From: Halalkalibacter okhensis
Lineage (GTDB): Bacteria; Bacillota; Bacilli; Bacillales; Bacillaceae_D
DNA: 47,396 nt
Reading direction: 5' to 3'
Assembly (NCBI RefSeq): GCF_000787375.1
Contig: NZ_JRJU01000030.1
Coordinates: 1-47,396, forward strand
A program made the position numbers and the translations under genes. Numbering within the stretch: position 1 is the first letter of the stretch; each line of letters starts with the position of its first letter. The notes beneath the pieces were generated by a model that was not told where the DNA came from, made no database searches, and saw only the letters and a list, made by a program, of their open reading frames with translations. Positions 30,618 to 38,128 of the stretch are shown here, piece by piece.

Positions 30618-30623
30618 ATTATA
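30618..30623 (-). promoter_or_regulatory. Candidate pta -10 box
   Basis: TATAAT on the minus strand about 34 bases before the TTG start. No strong -35 accompanies it at 17 bp; a TTGACA at 30670-30665 is too far upstream to pair with it. Confidence 0.5.
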
Positions 30624-30705
30624 TGTTAAGGATACTCCTCTTGCATGCAAAAAGGAACCATATTTGTCAAGTTCACTAAAGTGTTAATTTTTCTAAAAAT
30701 CACTA

Positions 30706-30719
30706 TGTTTTCGCTTTCA
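30706..30719 (-). promoter_or_regulatory. CRE site upstream of pta
   Basis: TGAAAGCGAAAACA on the minus strand fits the CcpA consensus TGWAANCGNTNWCA at 13 of 14 positions. It lies about 100 bases upstream of the start predicted from the -10 box, further than in B. subtilis, so the promoter used may be a different one. Confidence 0.6.
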
Positions 30720-30815
30720 CACTTACTACATTAGCATTTTTCGTTATTTCTAACATTACCTTTAGGATGACCAAAGGATTCGAAGCATATGTGTCGAATA
30801 GATATTACCAGAAAG

Positions 30816-30829
30816 TGAATGATCATTCA
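30816..30829 (+). promoter_or_regulatory. FadR-type operator before enoyl-CoA hydratase gene
   Basis: TGAATGATCATTCA is a perfect 14-bp palindrome just ahead of the ribosome site. Aligned the other way, TGAATGA-TCAT-TCATTTT keeps the 7-4-7 spacing of FadR boxes with five of seven matches on the right. Confidence 0.7.
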
Positions 30830-30848
30830 TTTTAAAAGGAGGTTCTTC

Positions 30849-31589
30849 ATGTCTTCATCTATTGTTTTATACAAAGTTGAGAATGAAACCGCAACAATTA
30901 CACTGCACCGTCCAGAGGTCAAAAATGCATTAAGCAAAGAAATGCTCGATGAAATGTTTCTTTGTTTTTTAAAGGCTAACGATGACAAAGAGGTAAAAGT
31001 CATTGTCCTCGAAGGTTCAGGTGATGCTTTTTCTGCTGGAGCTGACATTAAAAGCATCCCCTTAGAGGACATGCAAGCGTTTGACTACGGTACGTATTTA
31101 GATGAAACGTATAACCGATTAATTCGCCAGATTGTCTCGACACCCAAACCTGTCGTTGCTTATGTCAACGGGCTCGCTGTTGGGGCCGGTTTGAGCATTG
31201 CTCTTGCGTGTGATTACCGAGTGGCGAGCGCTAATGCAACATTTGGTCTTGGGTTCTTAAAGATCGGTCTTGTTCCTGATGCAGGGGCATCCTATTTTCT
31301 TCCGCGTCTCGTCGGATTAAGCAAATCAATGGAATTCGCTTTAGGACAAATGGTTTCAGCAGATGAAGCATTACAAATGAATCTCATTACCCAAATGGAA
31401 CAATTGGATCCACTCGTTTCTCAATTACGCAATGTTCCACCAACGGCCTATCAATTAATGAAGAAAAACTTCCTTCACGGCTTAGATCATCACCTTGAAG
31501 ACGTGTTACAAATGGAAGTGGATGCCCAACGTCAAGCAGGAAAAACAAAAGAACACCAAGCTGCTATTATGAGGTTTTTAAAAAGGTAA
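30849..31589 (+). CDS. Enoyl-CoA hydratase/isomerase family protein
   Basis: A 246-residue crotonase-fold enzyme, probably hydrating trans-2-enoyl-CoA in beta-oxidation and so supplying the step absent from the mmg/acd block at 8.6-13.2 kb. It has the typical HRPEVKNALSKEM, oxyanion-hole SAGADIKSI and NGLAVGAGLSIALACDYRVA motifs. The acidic pair is less clear: the second segment reads GLGFLKIGLVPDAGASYFLPR, and the position equivalent to the first catalytic Glu looks replaced, so isomerase or another crotonase activity is possible. The ATG at 30849 has AAGGAGG six bases upstream; the in-frame ATG at 30819 falls in the operator. It is probably FadR-controlled. Confidence 0.88.
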   Translation: MSSSIVLYKVENETATITLHRPEVKNALSKEMLDEMFLCFLKANDDKEVKVIVLEGSGDAFSAGADIKSIPLEDMQAFDYGTYLDETYNRLIRQIVSTPKPVVAYVNGLAVGAGLSIALACDYRVASANATFGLGFLKIGLVPDAGASYFLPRLVGLSKSMEFALGQMVSADEALQMNLITQMEQLDPLVSQLRNVPPTAYQLMKKNFLHGLDHHLEDVLQMEVDAQRQAGKTKEHQAAIMRFLKR

Positions 31590-31614
31590 CAAATGGCTAT
31601 GCTAAATTAGCGTC

Positions 31615-31660
31615 GAGGCTAAATCAAAAGGTCTAAATGAACCTTTTGATCTAGCCTCTT
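31615..31660 (+). terminator. Terminator after enoyl-CoA hydratase gene
   Basis: A long stem GAGGCTA-ATCAAAAGGT / ACCTTTTGAT-TAGCCTC with an 8-base loop, downstream of the 31589 stop. Confidence 0.85.
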
Positions 31661-31783
31661 AACAATTTAGACACTTCTTCTTCTGTATCCCTAGCTGTGT
31701 TCATGGCTTCCCAGTTTTAAATATGATATAGTATCGGTGATTACATATTTGAAACGACTTTTGATTACAAGGAGATGATCTTA

Positions 31784-32533
31784 ATGAGTGAAGCTGCAAT
31801 TACATTAGATGGTTGGTATTGCCTGCACGATTTCCGTACGATTAATTGGCCGGCATGGAAAACGATCTCAACAGAAGAACGCGAGCAAATTTTAGCTGAA
31901 TTCCATTCGATGATCGATAAATGGGAACAAACAGAAGCAAGTGAGCAAGGAAGCCACGCGATTTACTCAATCGTTGGTCAAAAAGCAGATCTGATGCTTA
32001 TGATTCTTCGCCCGACAATGGAAGAATTAAATGAAATTGAAGCTGCATTTAACAAAAGCCGCTTAGCTGAATACACCATTCCTACTTACTCTTATGTATC
32101 CGTTGTAGAATTAAGCAACTATATGGCTGGTGAAAGCGATGAGGATCCTTATCAAAATCCACACGTTCGTTCACGCCTTTACCCACAATTGCCAAAGGCA
32201 AACCATGTATGTTTCTATCCAATGGACAAGCGTCGTGACGGCGAGGATAATTGGTACATGCTTCCGATGGAGGACCGTCGTTCACTTATGCGCAGTCATG
32301 GCATGATTGGTCGTAGCTATGCAGGAAAAGTAAAGCAAGTGATCACTGGCTCTGTTGGTTTTGACGACTGGGAATGGGGCGTTACCTTGTTTGCAGATGA
32401 TGTTCTTCAATTTAAAAAACTTGTCTATGAAATGCGCTTTGACGAAGTATCTGCTCGTTACGGTGAGTTTGGTTCTTTCTACGTTGGAAACATCCTTGCG
32501 CCTAGTCATCTATCTAGATTCTTTCACGTATAA
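31784..32533 (+). CDS. hemQ: Coproheme decarboxylase
   Basis: HemQ converts coproheme III to protoheme, the last step of the coproporphyrin-dependent heme pathway of Gram-positive bacteria. The 249 residues have the chlorite-dismutase fold. With the ATG at 31784 the residues Tyr145 and Lys149 (YPMDKRR) and the axial His172 (RSHGMIG) fall on the numbers described for Bacillales HemQ, which supports this start. AAGGAG lies nine bases upstream; the ATG three codons earlier is too close to it. The gene following pta matches ywfI in B. subtilis. Confidence 0.96.
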   Translation: MSEAAITLDGWYCLHDFRTINWPAWKTISTEEREQILAEFHSMIDKWEQTEASEQGSHAIYSIVGQKADLMLMILRPTMEELNEIEAAFNKSRLAEYTIPTYSYVSVVELSNYMAGESDEDPYQNPHVRSRLYPQLPKANHVCFYPMDKRRDGEDNWYMLPMEDRRSLMRSHGMIGRSYAGKVKQVITGSVGFDDWEWGVTLFADDVLQFKKLVYEMRFDEVSARYGEFGSFYVGNILAPSHLSRFFHV

Positions 32534-32545
32534 ATACTCATTGAC

Positions 32546-32576
32546 CACATCGAAAAAAGATGTGGTTTTTTTTCGT
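32546..32576 (+). terminator. hemQ terminator
   Basis: Perfect 8-bp stem ACCACATC/GATGTGGT with an A-rich loop, followed by eight T. Confidence 0.93.
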
Positions 32577-32781
32577 CTGAATTTCAAAAAGATGGGACAG
32601 GATAACGAGACTAGGCTAGACTACTCACTAAAAAAACTTATGCATACGCCCCTTTTTTAAGTCATATAGTGAAGTAACTGCACCGCCTACGGCAAATCAT
32701 CCTTTTTTCTTTTTAGGATGCAGTTTTCGTTTCTTATCTCTTACAACATCCAAGATTGTCAACTTGATAGGAGGTGAACGA

Positions 32782-33213
32782 ATGGCTGTTATTAAAGCTA
32801 ATTCAAATGATATCGATATGCTTGCAAGACTGATGCGAGCGGAAGCAGAAGGGGAAGGAGAACTTGGAATGTTAATGGCAGGAAATGTCATGGTGAACCG
32901 TACCAGAGTTCGTTGTTTGGACTTCGGTAACGTCAATACCATTCCTCAAATGGCCTATCAGTCTCCAGGTGGATTTGAAGCTGTACAGAAGAGCTATTTT
33001 TATCAAAAAGCCAGGGAAAGAGATCGGCGCTTAGCACGCCGGGTTGTCAATGGTGAAAGGTTTCATCCTGCAGAGTTTTCATTATGGTTTTTCCGTCCAG
33101 AGGGAGCATGTCCAGCACAATGGTGGGGGCAGTGGAATACTGGTCGTTACAAACTACACTGTTTCTACCAACCTTTGCAAGCAGAATGTTCTGAAGTATT
33201 TGGGACGTTTTAA
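32782..33213 (+). CDS. cwlJ: Spore cortex-lytic enzyme CwlJ
   Basis: CwlJ is a germination-specific cortex hydrolase held in the spore coat and activated by calcium-dipicolinate. The 143 residues form a single hydrolase_2 (SleB C-terminal-like) domain, with ARLMRAEAEGEG holding the catalytic Glu (about 21), NVMVNRTRVRC, and a C-terminal WFFRPEGACPAQWWGQWNTGRYKLHCFY. There is no signal peptide or SleB-type binding domain, as expected for CwlJ. The ATG at 32782 has a perfect AGGAGGTGA upstream. Its partner gerQ follows at 24 bases; CwlJ requires GerQ in B. subtilis, and here the two are probably one sporulation transcript. Confidence 0.95.
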   Translation: MAVIKANSNDIDMLARLMRAEAEGEGELGMLMAGNVMVNRTRVRCLDFGNVNTIPQMAYQSPGGFEAVQKSYFYQKARERDRRLARRVVNGERFHPAEFSLWFFRPEGACPAQWWGQWNTGRYKLHCFYQPLQAECSEVFGTF

Positions 33214-33237
33214 CTAAAACAAAAAGGGGCGATCAAT

Positions 33238-33750
33238 GTGTATCAACAACCGTGGTATCCGCAACAGCAAGGAACATCAGGATATGGACAGCAGGCTTAC
33301 CCAGCACAACAACAGCAGCCCACTCAACAAACAAGTCAATTGCCTTATCAATCATCACAAATGTATCAATATCAAGTACCTGGATTTGCACAACAACAAC
33401 AACCAACCCCAGGAATGAATGGACAGCAATTTTTTGGCCAACCGGATGGCATGCTGCCACTTGAGCAATCTTTTATCGAGAACATTCTTCGCTTAAATCG
33501 GGGAAAAGCCGCTACGTTTTATATGACATTTGAAAACAATCCTGAATGGAATGCTAGAGTATTTAGGGGGATTGTTGAAGAAGCTGGTCGAGACCATATT
33601 ATCGTTGGTGATTTCGAAGACCAAACACATTACTTACTACTGATGGTTAATCTTGATTATGTTGAGTTCGATGAGCCAATTGAATACGATTATCCGTTTA
33701 ACGGTGCTGCACCATTAGCTACCTACTCACCTCGTCCGGATGGGTCCTAA
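33238..33750 (+). CDS. gerQ: Spore coat protein GerQ
   Basis: GerQ is an inner-coat protein that anchors CwlJ and is cross-linked by transglutaminase through its lysines and glutamines. The first ~65 residues are rich in Q, Y and P (MYQQPWYPQQQGTSGYGQQA), giving a low-complexity tail. The conserved C-terminal domain reads LPLEQSFIENILRLNRGKAA ... FENNPEWNARVFRGIVEEAGRDH. The start is a GTG at 33238 with AAGGGG eight bases upstream; an overlapping ATG two bases earlier is in another frame. It directly follows cwlJ. Confidence 0.95.
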   Translation: MYQQPWYPQQQGTSGYGQQAYPAQQQQPTQQTSQLPYQSSQMYQYQVPGFAQQQQPTPGMNGQQFFGQPDGMLPLEQSFIENILRLNRGKAATFYMTFENNPEWNARVFRGIVEEAGRDHIIVGDFEDQTHYLLLMVNLDYVEFDEPIEYDYPFNGAAPLATYSPRPDGS

Positions 33751-33771
33751 TTCTCGCTTCAATAAACATAG

Positions 33772-33811
33772 AAAACACCCCTGTTATGAGTTCCATAGCA
33801 GGGGTGTTTTC
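33772..33811. terminator. Shared gerQ/ywdK terminator
   Basis: Perfect 12-bp stem AAAACACCCCTG/CAGGGGTGTTTT with a 15-base loop, between convergent genes. Confidence 0.93.
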
Positions 33812-33833
33812 ATGTAAAGAATCGGTAATATAA

Positions 33834-34205
33834 TTATAGCCCTCTCAATACAGCTAATCCTAATAAGACCCAGCCAACGATAAAAGCAAGGCCACCGATT
33901 GGCGTGATCGCACCCAGTTTCGTTACTCCGGTCAGTGCCATCGCATATAGGCTTCCTGAGAATAGCAAAATGCCAATAAGGAAGCTCCAGCCTGCCCCAT
34001 TTAAACCTGGCAGCGGGGTTTTTAGTGCAATGATCCCGATAGCAACAATTGCCAACCCGTGAATCATATGATATTGCACCCCTGTTTGATAATTTTTCAT
34101 CATTCGCTCTGTAAGTCTAGGTTCTAATCCGTGTGCACCAAACGCACCAATCACAACGGAAAGACCCATCACGATGCTACCTATTAATAAAAATAATTTA
34201 GCCAC
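33834..34205 (-). CDS. ywdK: DUF423 membrane protein (YwdK)
   Basis: The 123-residue protein has four membrane helices and the DUF423 signatures GAFGAHGL near the N-terminus and SGSLYAMALTG plus ITPIGGLAFIVGW near the end. Function is unknown. I start it at the GTG at 34205 because AAGGAG lies ten bases upstream and the helix then begins at once; a TTG seven codons earlier would place that ribosome site inside the coding sequence. The ywdL-ywdK order is as in B. subtilis. Confidence 0.92.
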   Translation of the reverse strand: MAKLFLLIGSIVMGLSVVIGAFGAHGLEPRLTERMMKNYQTGVQYHMIHGLAIVAIGIIALKTPLPGLNGAGWSFLIGILLFSGSLYAMALTGVTKLGAITPIGGLAFIVGWVLLGLAVLRGL

Positions 34206-34264
34206 TTTTGTTCGACTCCTTTTCAAATTAACTTAAGCCAATTGTTACCATGACTTTATTTATA

Positions 34265-34478
34265 AGGCTGTTTTCGTATACTTTTTATGGGTGGATGTGT
34301 TCTCCACGTGTTCATTCCATTGCGTTCCAGCCACTCGCACCCGCAAGGAGGTGGCGAGCCTCCTCGGCCTGTGGGGTCTCGCCCCTACCTCTGCATCCCG
34401 CAGGAGTCGAGTGGCTTCCGCTTCATTCCACTACGAGAAAAAAATTCTTAACAGCCACCAATCTTTATGAAAAACTCC
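34265..34478. repeat. MITE-like repeat (family B), copy 1
   Basis: About 214 bases related over most of their length to 43274-43497. The centre is GC-rich with nested arms CCACTCG/CGAGTGG, GGCGAG/CTCGCC and GGAGG/CCTCC. The left end GGCTGTTTTCGTATAC resembles the left end of copy 2; the right end is degraded. No coding potential was seen on either strand. Confidence 0.75.
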
Positions 34479-34524
34479 CATGGCGGCGCTTCACGCCACC
34501 ACCGTCTATCAGAAAAAAGTAAAG

Positions 34525-34605
34525 TTAATCGCTAGTAATGAATTGCTTCAACTCACTTTGTTCATATTTGTAAGTCTTGAAATACTTAAATTTTGCTTTT
34601 TTCAT
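34525..34605 (-). CDS. Possible 26-residue peptide
   Basis: A short frame reads MKKAKFKYFKTYKYEQSELK then QFITSD, with GGAAAGG eight bases before the ATG. It lies alone in the 510-base gap between ywdK and the GNAT gene, just outside the family B repeat. It is basic at the N-terminus and acidic near the end, with no membrane segment. The ribosome site is good, but the size is too small for confidence. Confidence 0.35.
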   Translation of the reverse strand: MKKAKFKYFKTYKYEQSELKQFITSD

Positions 34606-34715
34606 AAAAACAACCTTTCCAAAACAGCCATTTTCAAAAAAGTCTGATGATATTTTGCCAATTTACGTGAAATTCCACTTTTCTTTAACTAAAATAGACA
34701 AAAAGGAGGTTATAT

Positions 34716-35336
34716 ATGAGCTCTATTCAGGTTCGTCCTTATACCCTGTCTGACTTTGAAGGATTATTAGGTGTTCAAAAAGAAGCATTCCCTCCCCCTT
34801 TTCCAGAGGAATTATGGTGGTCACGGAATCAAATTGAAGCCCATATTACAACATTTCCAAAAGGAGCTTTGTTAGCTGAACTAGATGGGATCGTCGTTGG
34901 TTCTGCCACGTCCCTCCTTATTGCTTTTGACGGCAAACCGCACACATGGGATGAAGTCGCAGATCACGGCTACATCCAAAAAAGTCATAATCCTGCAGGC
35001 GATAGCTTGTATGGAATCGATTTATGTGTACGGCCTAGCTACCGAGGAAAAGGCATTGCAGGCGCTCTATATGAAGCCCGAAAAGAAACCGTTAGACAGC
35101 TCGGACTAAAACGGTTCATCGCCGGCTGCCGTATTCCGAATTATCATGAATATGCAAACCAACTCGATGTAGACAGCTATGTAGAAGCTGTAGAAAAAGG
35201 AGAGATTAAAGATCTAGTTCTTTCCTTTATGTTAAGGCAAGGCCTGCGTCCACTTCAAGTGATGCCAAACTATCTTGAAGATGAAGAATCGCTTGACTAC
35301 GCGGTGCTCGTCGAATGGAGAAATGATCAACTTTAG
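34716..35336 (+). CDS. GNAT family N-acetyltransferase
   Basis: A 206-residue single-domain GNAT with the acetyl-CoA loop RPSYRGKGIAGALYEARKE. The C-terminal region (RIPNYHEYANQ ... YVEAVEKGEIKDLVLSFMLRQGL ... VMPNYLEDEESLDYAVLVEW) matches the GNAT part of nitrilase-GNAT fusion proteins, so it is probably a stand-alone relative of those; the acceptor is unknown. AAAGGAGG lies six bases before the ATG. The recurring GGCCACTG-type terminator follows. Confidence 0.9.
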   Translation: MSSIQVRPYTLSDFEGLLGVQKEAFPPPFPEELWWSRNQIEAHITTFPKGALLAELDGIVVGSATSLLIAFDGKPHTWDEVADHGYIQKSHNPAGDSLYGIDLCVRPSYRGKGIAGALYEARKETVRQLGLKRFIAGCRIPNYHEYANQLDVDSYVEAVEKGEIKDLVLSFMLRQGLRPLQVMPNYLEDEESLDYAVLVEWRNDQL

Positions 35337-35343
35337 CAATGGA

Positions 35344-35381
35344 GCCACTGAAAAAGGTGAAAGTCGCACCTTTTTCAGTCC
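35344..35381 (+). terminator. Terminator of GNAT gene (recurring type)
   Basis: GCCACTGAAAAAGGTG/CACCTTTTTCAGT, a near copy of the hairpins at 16808 and 21190, between convergent GNAT and ywdI genes. Confidence 0.85.
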
Positions 35382-35386
35382 CTTCT

Positions 35387-35680
35387 TTAAAAATCGAGGA
35401 TGTTTCGATCCTTCTCATCCATCTCTCCACCACTTTGAACTAGCGGCTTTGCCACGCTAATTGGCTGTGGTGTCGCCTGATTTCCAAAACTTTGTTGAGG
35501 TGTCATTTGCATTGGCATCTCTTTTGCAGCAGGTGTTGAGCCTTTTAATAGATTGCAGTATGCTTCAATAACCGCTGAAGTCTCACGAACGGTTGCCTGG
35601 TCGCCATTAGAAATGGCTTGTCTAAGTTTTGTTACTTGAGATTCTATGTGGTCGCAAATTTGGTTTGCTGGAATGTTCAT
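35387..35680 (-). CDS. ywdI: YwdI family protein (DUF5327)
   Basis: The 97-residue protein has an N-terminal helical region (MNIPANQICDHIESQVTKLR ... VRETSAVIEAYCNLLKG) and a Q/P-rich flexible tail ending KDRNILDF. This matches YwdI, a Bacillaceae protein of unknown function located near ung in B. subtilis. GAGGAG lies six bases ahead of the ATG. It is adjacent to the tandem family A repeats, which occupy its upstream region. Confidence 0.85.
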   Translation of the reverse strand: MNIPANQICDHIESQVTKLRQAISNGDQATVRETSAVIEAYCNLLKGSTPAAKEMPMQMTPQQSFGNQATPQPISVAKPLVQSGGEMDEKDRNILDF

Positions 35681-35720
35681 TTTGTTCTCCTCGCTTTTGT
35701 GTGAATGATTTTATATTATG

Positions 35721-36033
35721 TAAGGGAAAGCTCTCCCTTTTGACCTTAATTTTGCGTACACCGGGAGCACTGGCTTCTCTCGCCGTGCGCCTTACGAGAA
35801 ACCCACTCGTAAGGCTTAAAACATGACGGCGGCTCCGCTTTGCGCTTCGGCATAAAGCAAAAAGGGAAAGTTCGCCCTTTTGACCTTAATTGGGCGTACA
35901 TCGGGAGCGCTGGCTTCTCTCGCCGTGCGCCTTACGAGAAACCCACTCGTTAGGCTTAAAACATGACGGCGGCTCCGCTCAGCACTTCGGCATAAAGCAA
36001 AAAGGGAAAGTTCGCCCTTTTTGCTTTATGCCT
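35721..36033 (-). repeat. Structured repeat (family A), two tandem copies of 140 bp
   Basis: Two units with exactly 140-base period (TGACCTTAAT at 35741 and 35881). On the minus strand each has nested helices CGCCGT/ACGGCG and GCCTTACGAG/CTCGTAAGGC, with outer AGCGC/GTGCT or AGTGCT/AGCGCT and the internal strand TGTTTTAA. The array begins (minus strand) with a perfect 17-bp hairpin, arm GGCATAAAGCAAAAAGGG, whose 3' half is repeated after each unit. The second unit's apical stem carries one change (TAAGG to TTAGG on the plus strand). The 401-base gap between MerR and ywdI holds nothing else. Confidence 0.85.
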
Positions 36034-36056
36034 CTAGTTTATCATAGTCCTCCTCA

Positions 36057-36107
36057 CAACAAAAAGAAGGAGCTGATCGGGTTAGTGATCAGTTCCTTCT
36101 TTTTGTT
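36057..36107 (-). terminator. Terminator of the amt operon
   Basis: A long stem AACAAAAAGAAGGA-GCTGATC / GATCAG-TCCTTCTTTTTGTT overlaps the 3' end of the MerR gene, with T-rich 3' arm on the minus strand. Confidence 0.85.
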
Positions 36108-36348
36108 GTCTTGATGCAAAGATAGCCTTGACACCTGCTATGTTCACTCCTTGTTGGATGAGTGATTTGATTTCGAGAAATCGTTCGATGTCTTCTACTG
36201 AAAACATTCGTTGATTCCCTTCATTTCTTGATGGTTTGATGAGCCCTTGTTCTTCATAATAACGAATTTGTCGGGCAGACAAGTCCGTCATCTCCATTAC
36301 TACACGGATGGGAAAACATGCTTGACGTCTTGAAATGTCTGACTTCAC
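36082..36348 (-). CDS. Short GlnR/TnrA-like MerR regulator
   Basis: The 88-residue protein is almost only a MerR DNA-binding domain: FPIRVVMEMTDLSARQIRYYEEQGLI, then a wing (NQRMFSVEDIERFLEI) and a helix ending VKAIFASRQQ. The SARQIRYYE segment is that of GlnR and TnrA. GlnR of B. subtilis has about 135 residues and TnrA about 110; the C-terminal tail that senses glutamine synthetase is missing here. The start is a GTG at 36348 with GGAGGGG upstream. It is the last gene of the amt operon (27 bases after the exonuclease), so a role in nitrogen control is likely. Whether it is an activator, repressor or competitor is unknown. Confidence 0.87.
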   Translation of the reverse strand: MKSDISRRQACFPIRVVMEMTDLSARQIRYYEEQGLIKPSRNEGNQRMFSVEDIERFLEIKSLIQQGVNIAGVKAIFASRQQKEGTDH

Positions 36349-36375
36349 TCGCTCCCCTCCTCCTTCGTTACCATT

Positions 36376-37116
36376 CTATGATTGAGACAACCGACCTTTA
36401 GCTAAGTAAGTGTAGACATCTCGTAATGTCTCAAATCCCTTCTCTTTCGCTAGTCGAATGTTTTTTTGCCATAATTGTGCCGTAATTAGCGCATCCTCTA
36501 ATGCATGATGCCTCTTTTGTACGGGTATCTCGTAATATGCACAGCACTCATCCAATGTGACGAGTTTTTCCGGTACGACAATTTTTGTTAAAAAAGATGT
36601 GTCAATGATCCTATGTTGAAATGTCGTCCGTAATGTTTGCCATGTTGCATGAGACATGAATTTCTTCTCATGAGAAGCATGGTGGGCAACAAGAGTTGAA
36701 TGCCCGATAAACTTATAAAAATCAGATAACACATTCACTAATGGCGGAGAATCACTTAACTCTTCCGCTGTTAATCCTGTTAAATCTAGTATTTCAGCTG
36801 AGGGAGAATTAGAACATTTTACAGTGGAGTAAAAGGTGTCCTCCTCATATATCTCCCATCCTTTCATTTTCACGGCTCCAATTGAAAGGATACTATCTCC
36901 TTTATCCGGGTAAAACCCACTCGTCTCCAAATCAAAAATAATAAAGGAAAGCTCAGAGAGCGGGCGATCTAGAACGTCTTCTTGCTTTAACTGACGTTGA
37001 ATTTGACGTAATTGAGAAAGTCTGGCAGCATCAGACTGCTGTTGAAGTGATGTATAGACATTGGGACTTAATCGATTTGACAACTGCTTAACTAGTTGCA
37101 CCATATTATTTATCAT
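36376..37116 (-). CDS. DnaQ-like 3'-5' exonuclease
   Basis: The 246 residues comprise a ~50-residue N-terminal helical region and a DEDDh exonuclease domain: Exo I FDLETSG (Asp62, Glu64), Exo II region VAHHASHEKKFM, and Exo III KRHHALEDALITAQLW with His and Asp. In Exo II the usual N-x-x-x-D reads H-x-x-x-E, as I recall for exonucleases paired with DUF294 proteins. Substrate is unknown; DNA or RNA end trimming and small oligonucleotide turnover are all possible. GGGTGA precedes the ATG and overlaps the stop of the DUF294 gene, so the two are coupled. Confidence 0.88.
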   Translation of the reverse strand: MINNMVQLVKQLSNRLSPNVYTSLQQQSDAARLSQLRQIQRQLKQEDVLDRPLSELSFIIFDLETSGFYPDKGDSILSIGAVKMKGWEIYEEDTFYSTVKCSNSPSAEILDLTGLTAEELSDSPPLVNVLSDFYKFIGHSTLVAHHASHEKKFMSHATWQTLRTTFQHRIIDTSFLTKIVVPEKLVTLDECCAYYEIPVQKRHHALEDALITAQLWQKNIRLAKEKGFETLRDVYTYLAKGRLSQS

Positions 37117-37123
37117 TGTTTAT

Positions 37124-38125
37124 TCACCCTTTTAGCAGCCTTTCTATAGTCTGATATAGCCTTTGCCCTTCTCTTACCCAATCTTTTAATCGCCGTTTCT
37201 CTTCCTTGCTTAAATCTTCAATAGTGAGGTGATGAATGTATTCATACTGCTCTATGTTTTTTTGCCATAACACTCGTTGCTCCAACAAATCCTCAAATGC
37301 TTCCTGTAATTTTTTTACCTCACTATGCTTATTCGACAATTGTTGAAACCTCTCAATGGTTGAACTTGCTAATATTTTCTGCTCAATTGCAAGTAACCGC
37401 AAACCATTAACGTAAGGAAAAAGAACAATTTGTTTAAAATCGAACTTTCCTTTATGGATTCCTTTTGTTTCTACTAAAAGCTGATTAAACAACCCAATTC
37501 CCTTTTTCAGTCTTCCTGTATTTTCCGTTAACCTTTTTAGTGATTGAGGGTGGCTTTGTATGAATTCATAGGTCGTTTGTTTTAACTGTTTGACTAGTTC
37601 ATGTTTCCCATACACCGACCTCGCATCCACAAATGTCAGCGTGTATCTAAGCGTTTCCCATCTATCTTCTCTCAACCAACTTTTTAGTTGCTCCTCCCAT
37701 TTCTCAAAGGAGCGACACCATTTCGAATTTGATGCCATCACATTTCCGTCACAGCGATCATATCCTACTTTTTCAAGAGCATAGACAATTTCTCTTCCAA
37801 GATAGAGGAAGTATGACTTATCCTCTTCATTGCTGCTTTCATAAACAAGTCCATGATCTTGATCACTCCAAAAGGATTGCTCGAGTCTGCCTCCACTTCC
37901 CATAAGAAAGAAAGCAAAGTGAGCGGGCGGTTGGCCCCACTCACTTTCTGTCTTTTTAAGAGCGAGACATACCGCTTTTTTTATGATCTGTTCATGACTA
38001 TCTTGAAGTGAGGCCGAGGTATGCTCCTGTTTATGAATAGTCGAAAGGCGTTCTTCGTATAAAAGCCGAAGCCCTTCATCCCATTCGTTATCATTAAAGG
38101 TAGGATAACTCTTTGCCCCTCTCAT
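37124..38125 (-). CDS. DUF294 putative nucleotidyltransferase (GlnD-like)
   Basis: The 333-residue protein has a nucleotidyltransferase motif FFLMGSGGRLEQSFWSDQDH, with the Gly-Ser pair and Asp88/Asp90, as in DUF294 proteins and the uridylyltransferase domain of GlnD, then the DUF294_C helical domain (about 190-330). The N-terminal cNMP-binding and CBS domains of longer DUF294 proteins are absent, and so are the HD and ACT domains of GlnD. It starts three bases after the amt stop. In B. subtilis amt (nrgA) is followed instead by the PII gene nrgB (glnK), so a nucleotidyltransferase here could modify a signalling partner; this is inference. Confidence 0.87.
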   Translation of the reverse strand: MRGAKSYPTFNDNEWDEGLRLLYEERLSTIHKQEHTSASLQDSHEQIIKKAVCLALKKTESEWGQPPAHFAFFLMGSGGRLEQSFWSDQDHGLVYESSNEEDKSYFLYLGREIVYALEKVGYDRCDGNVMASNSKWCRSFEKWEEQLKSWLREDRWETLRYTLTFVDARSVYGKHELVKQLKQTTYEFIQSHPQSLKRLTENTGRLKKGIGLFNQLLVETKGIHKGKFDFKQIVLFPYVNGLRLLAIEQKILASSTIERFQQLSNKHSEVKKLQEAFEDLLEQRVLWQKNIEQYEYIHHLTIEDLSKEEKRRLKDWVREGQRLYQTIERLLKG

Positions 38126-38128
38126 CTA

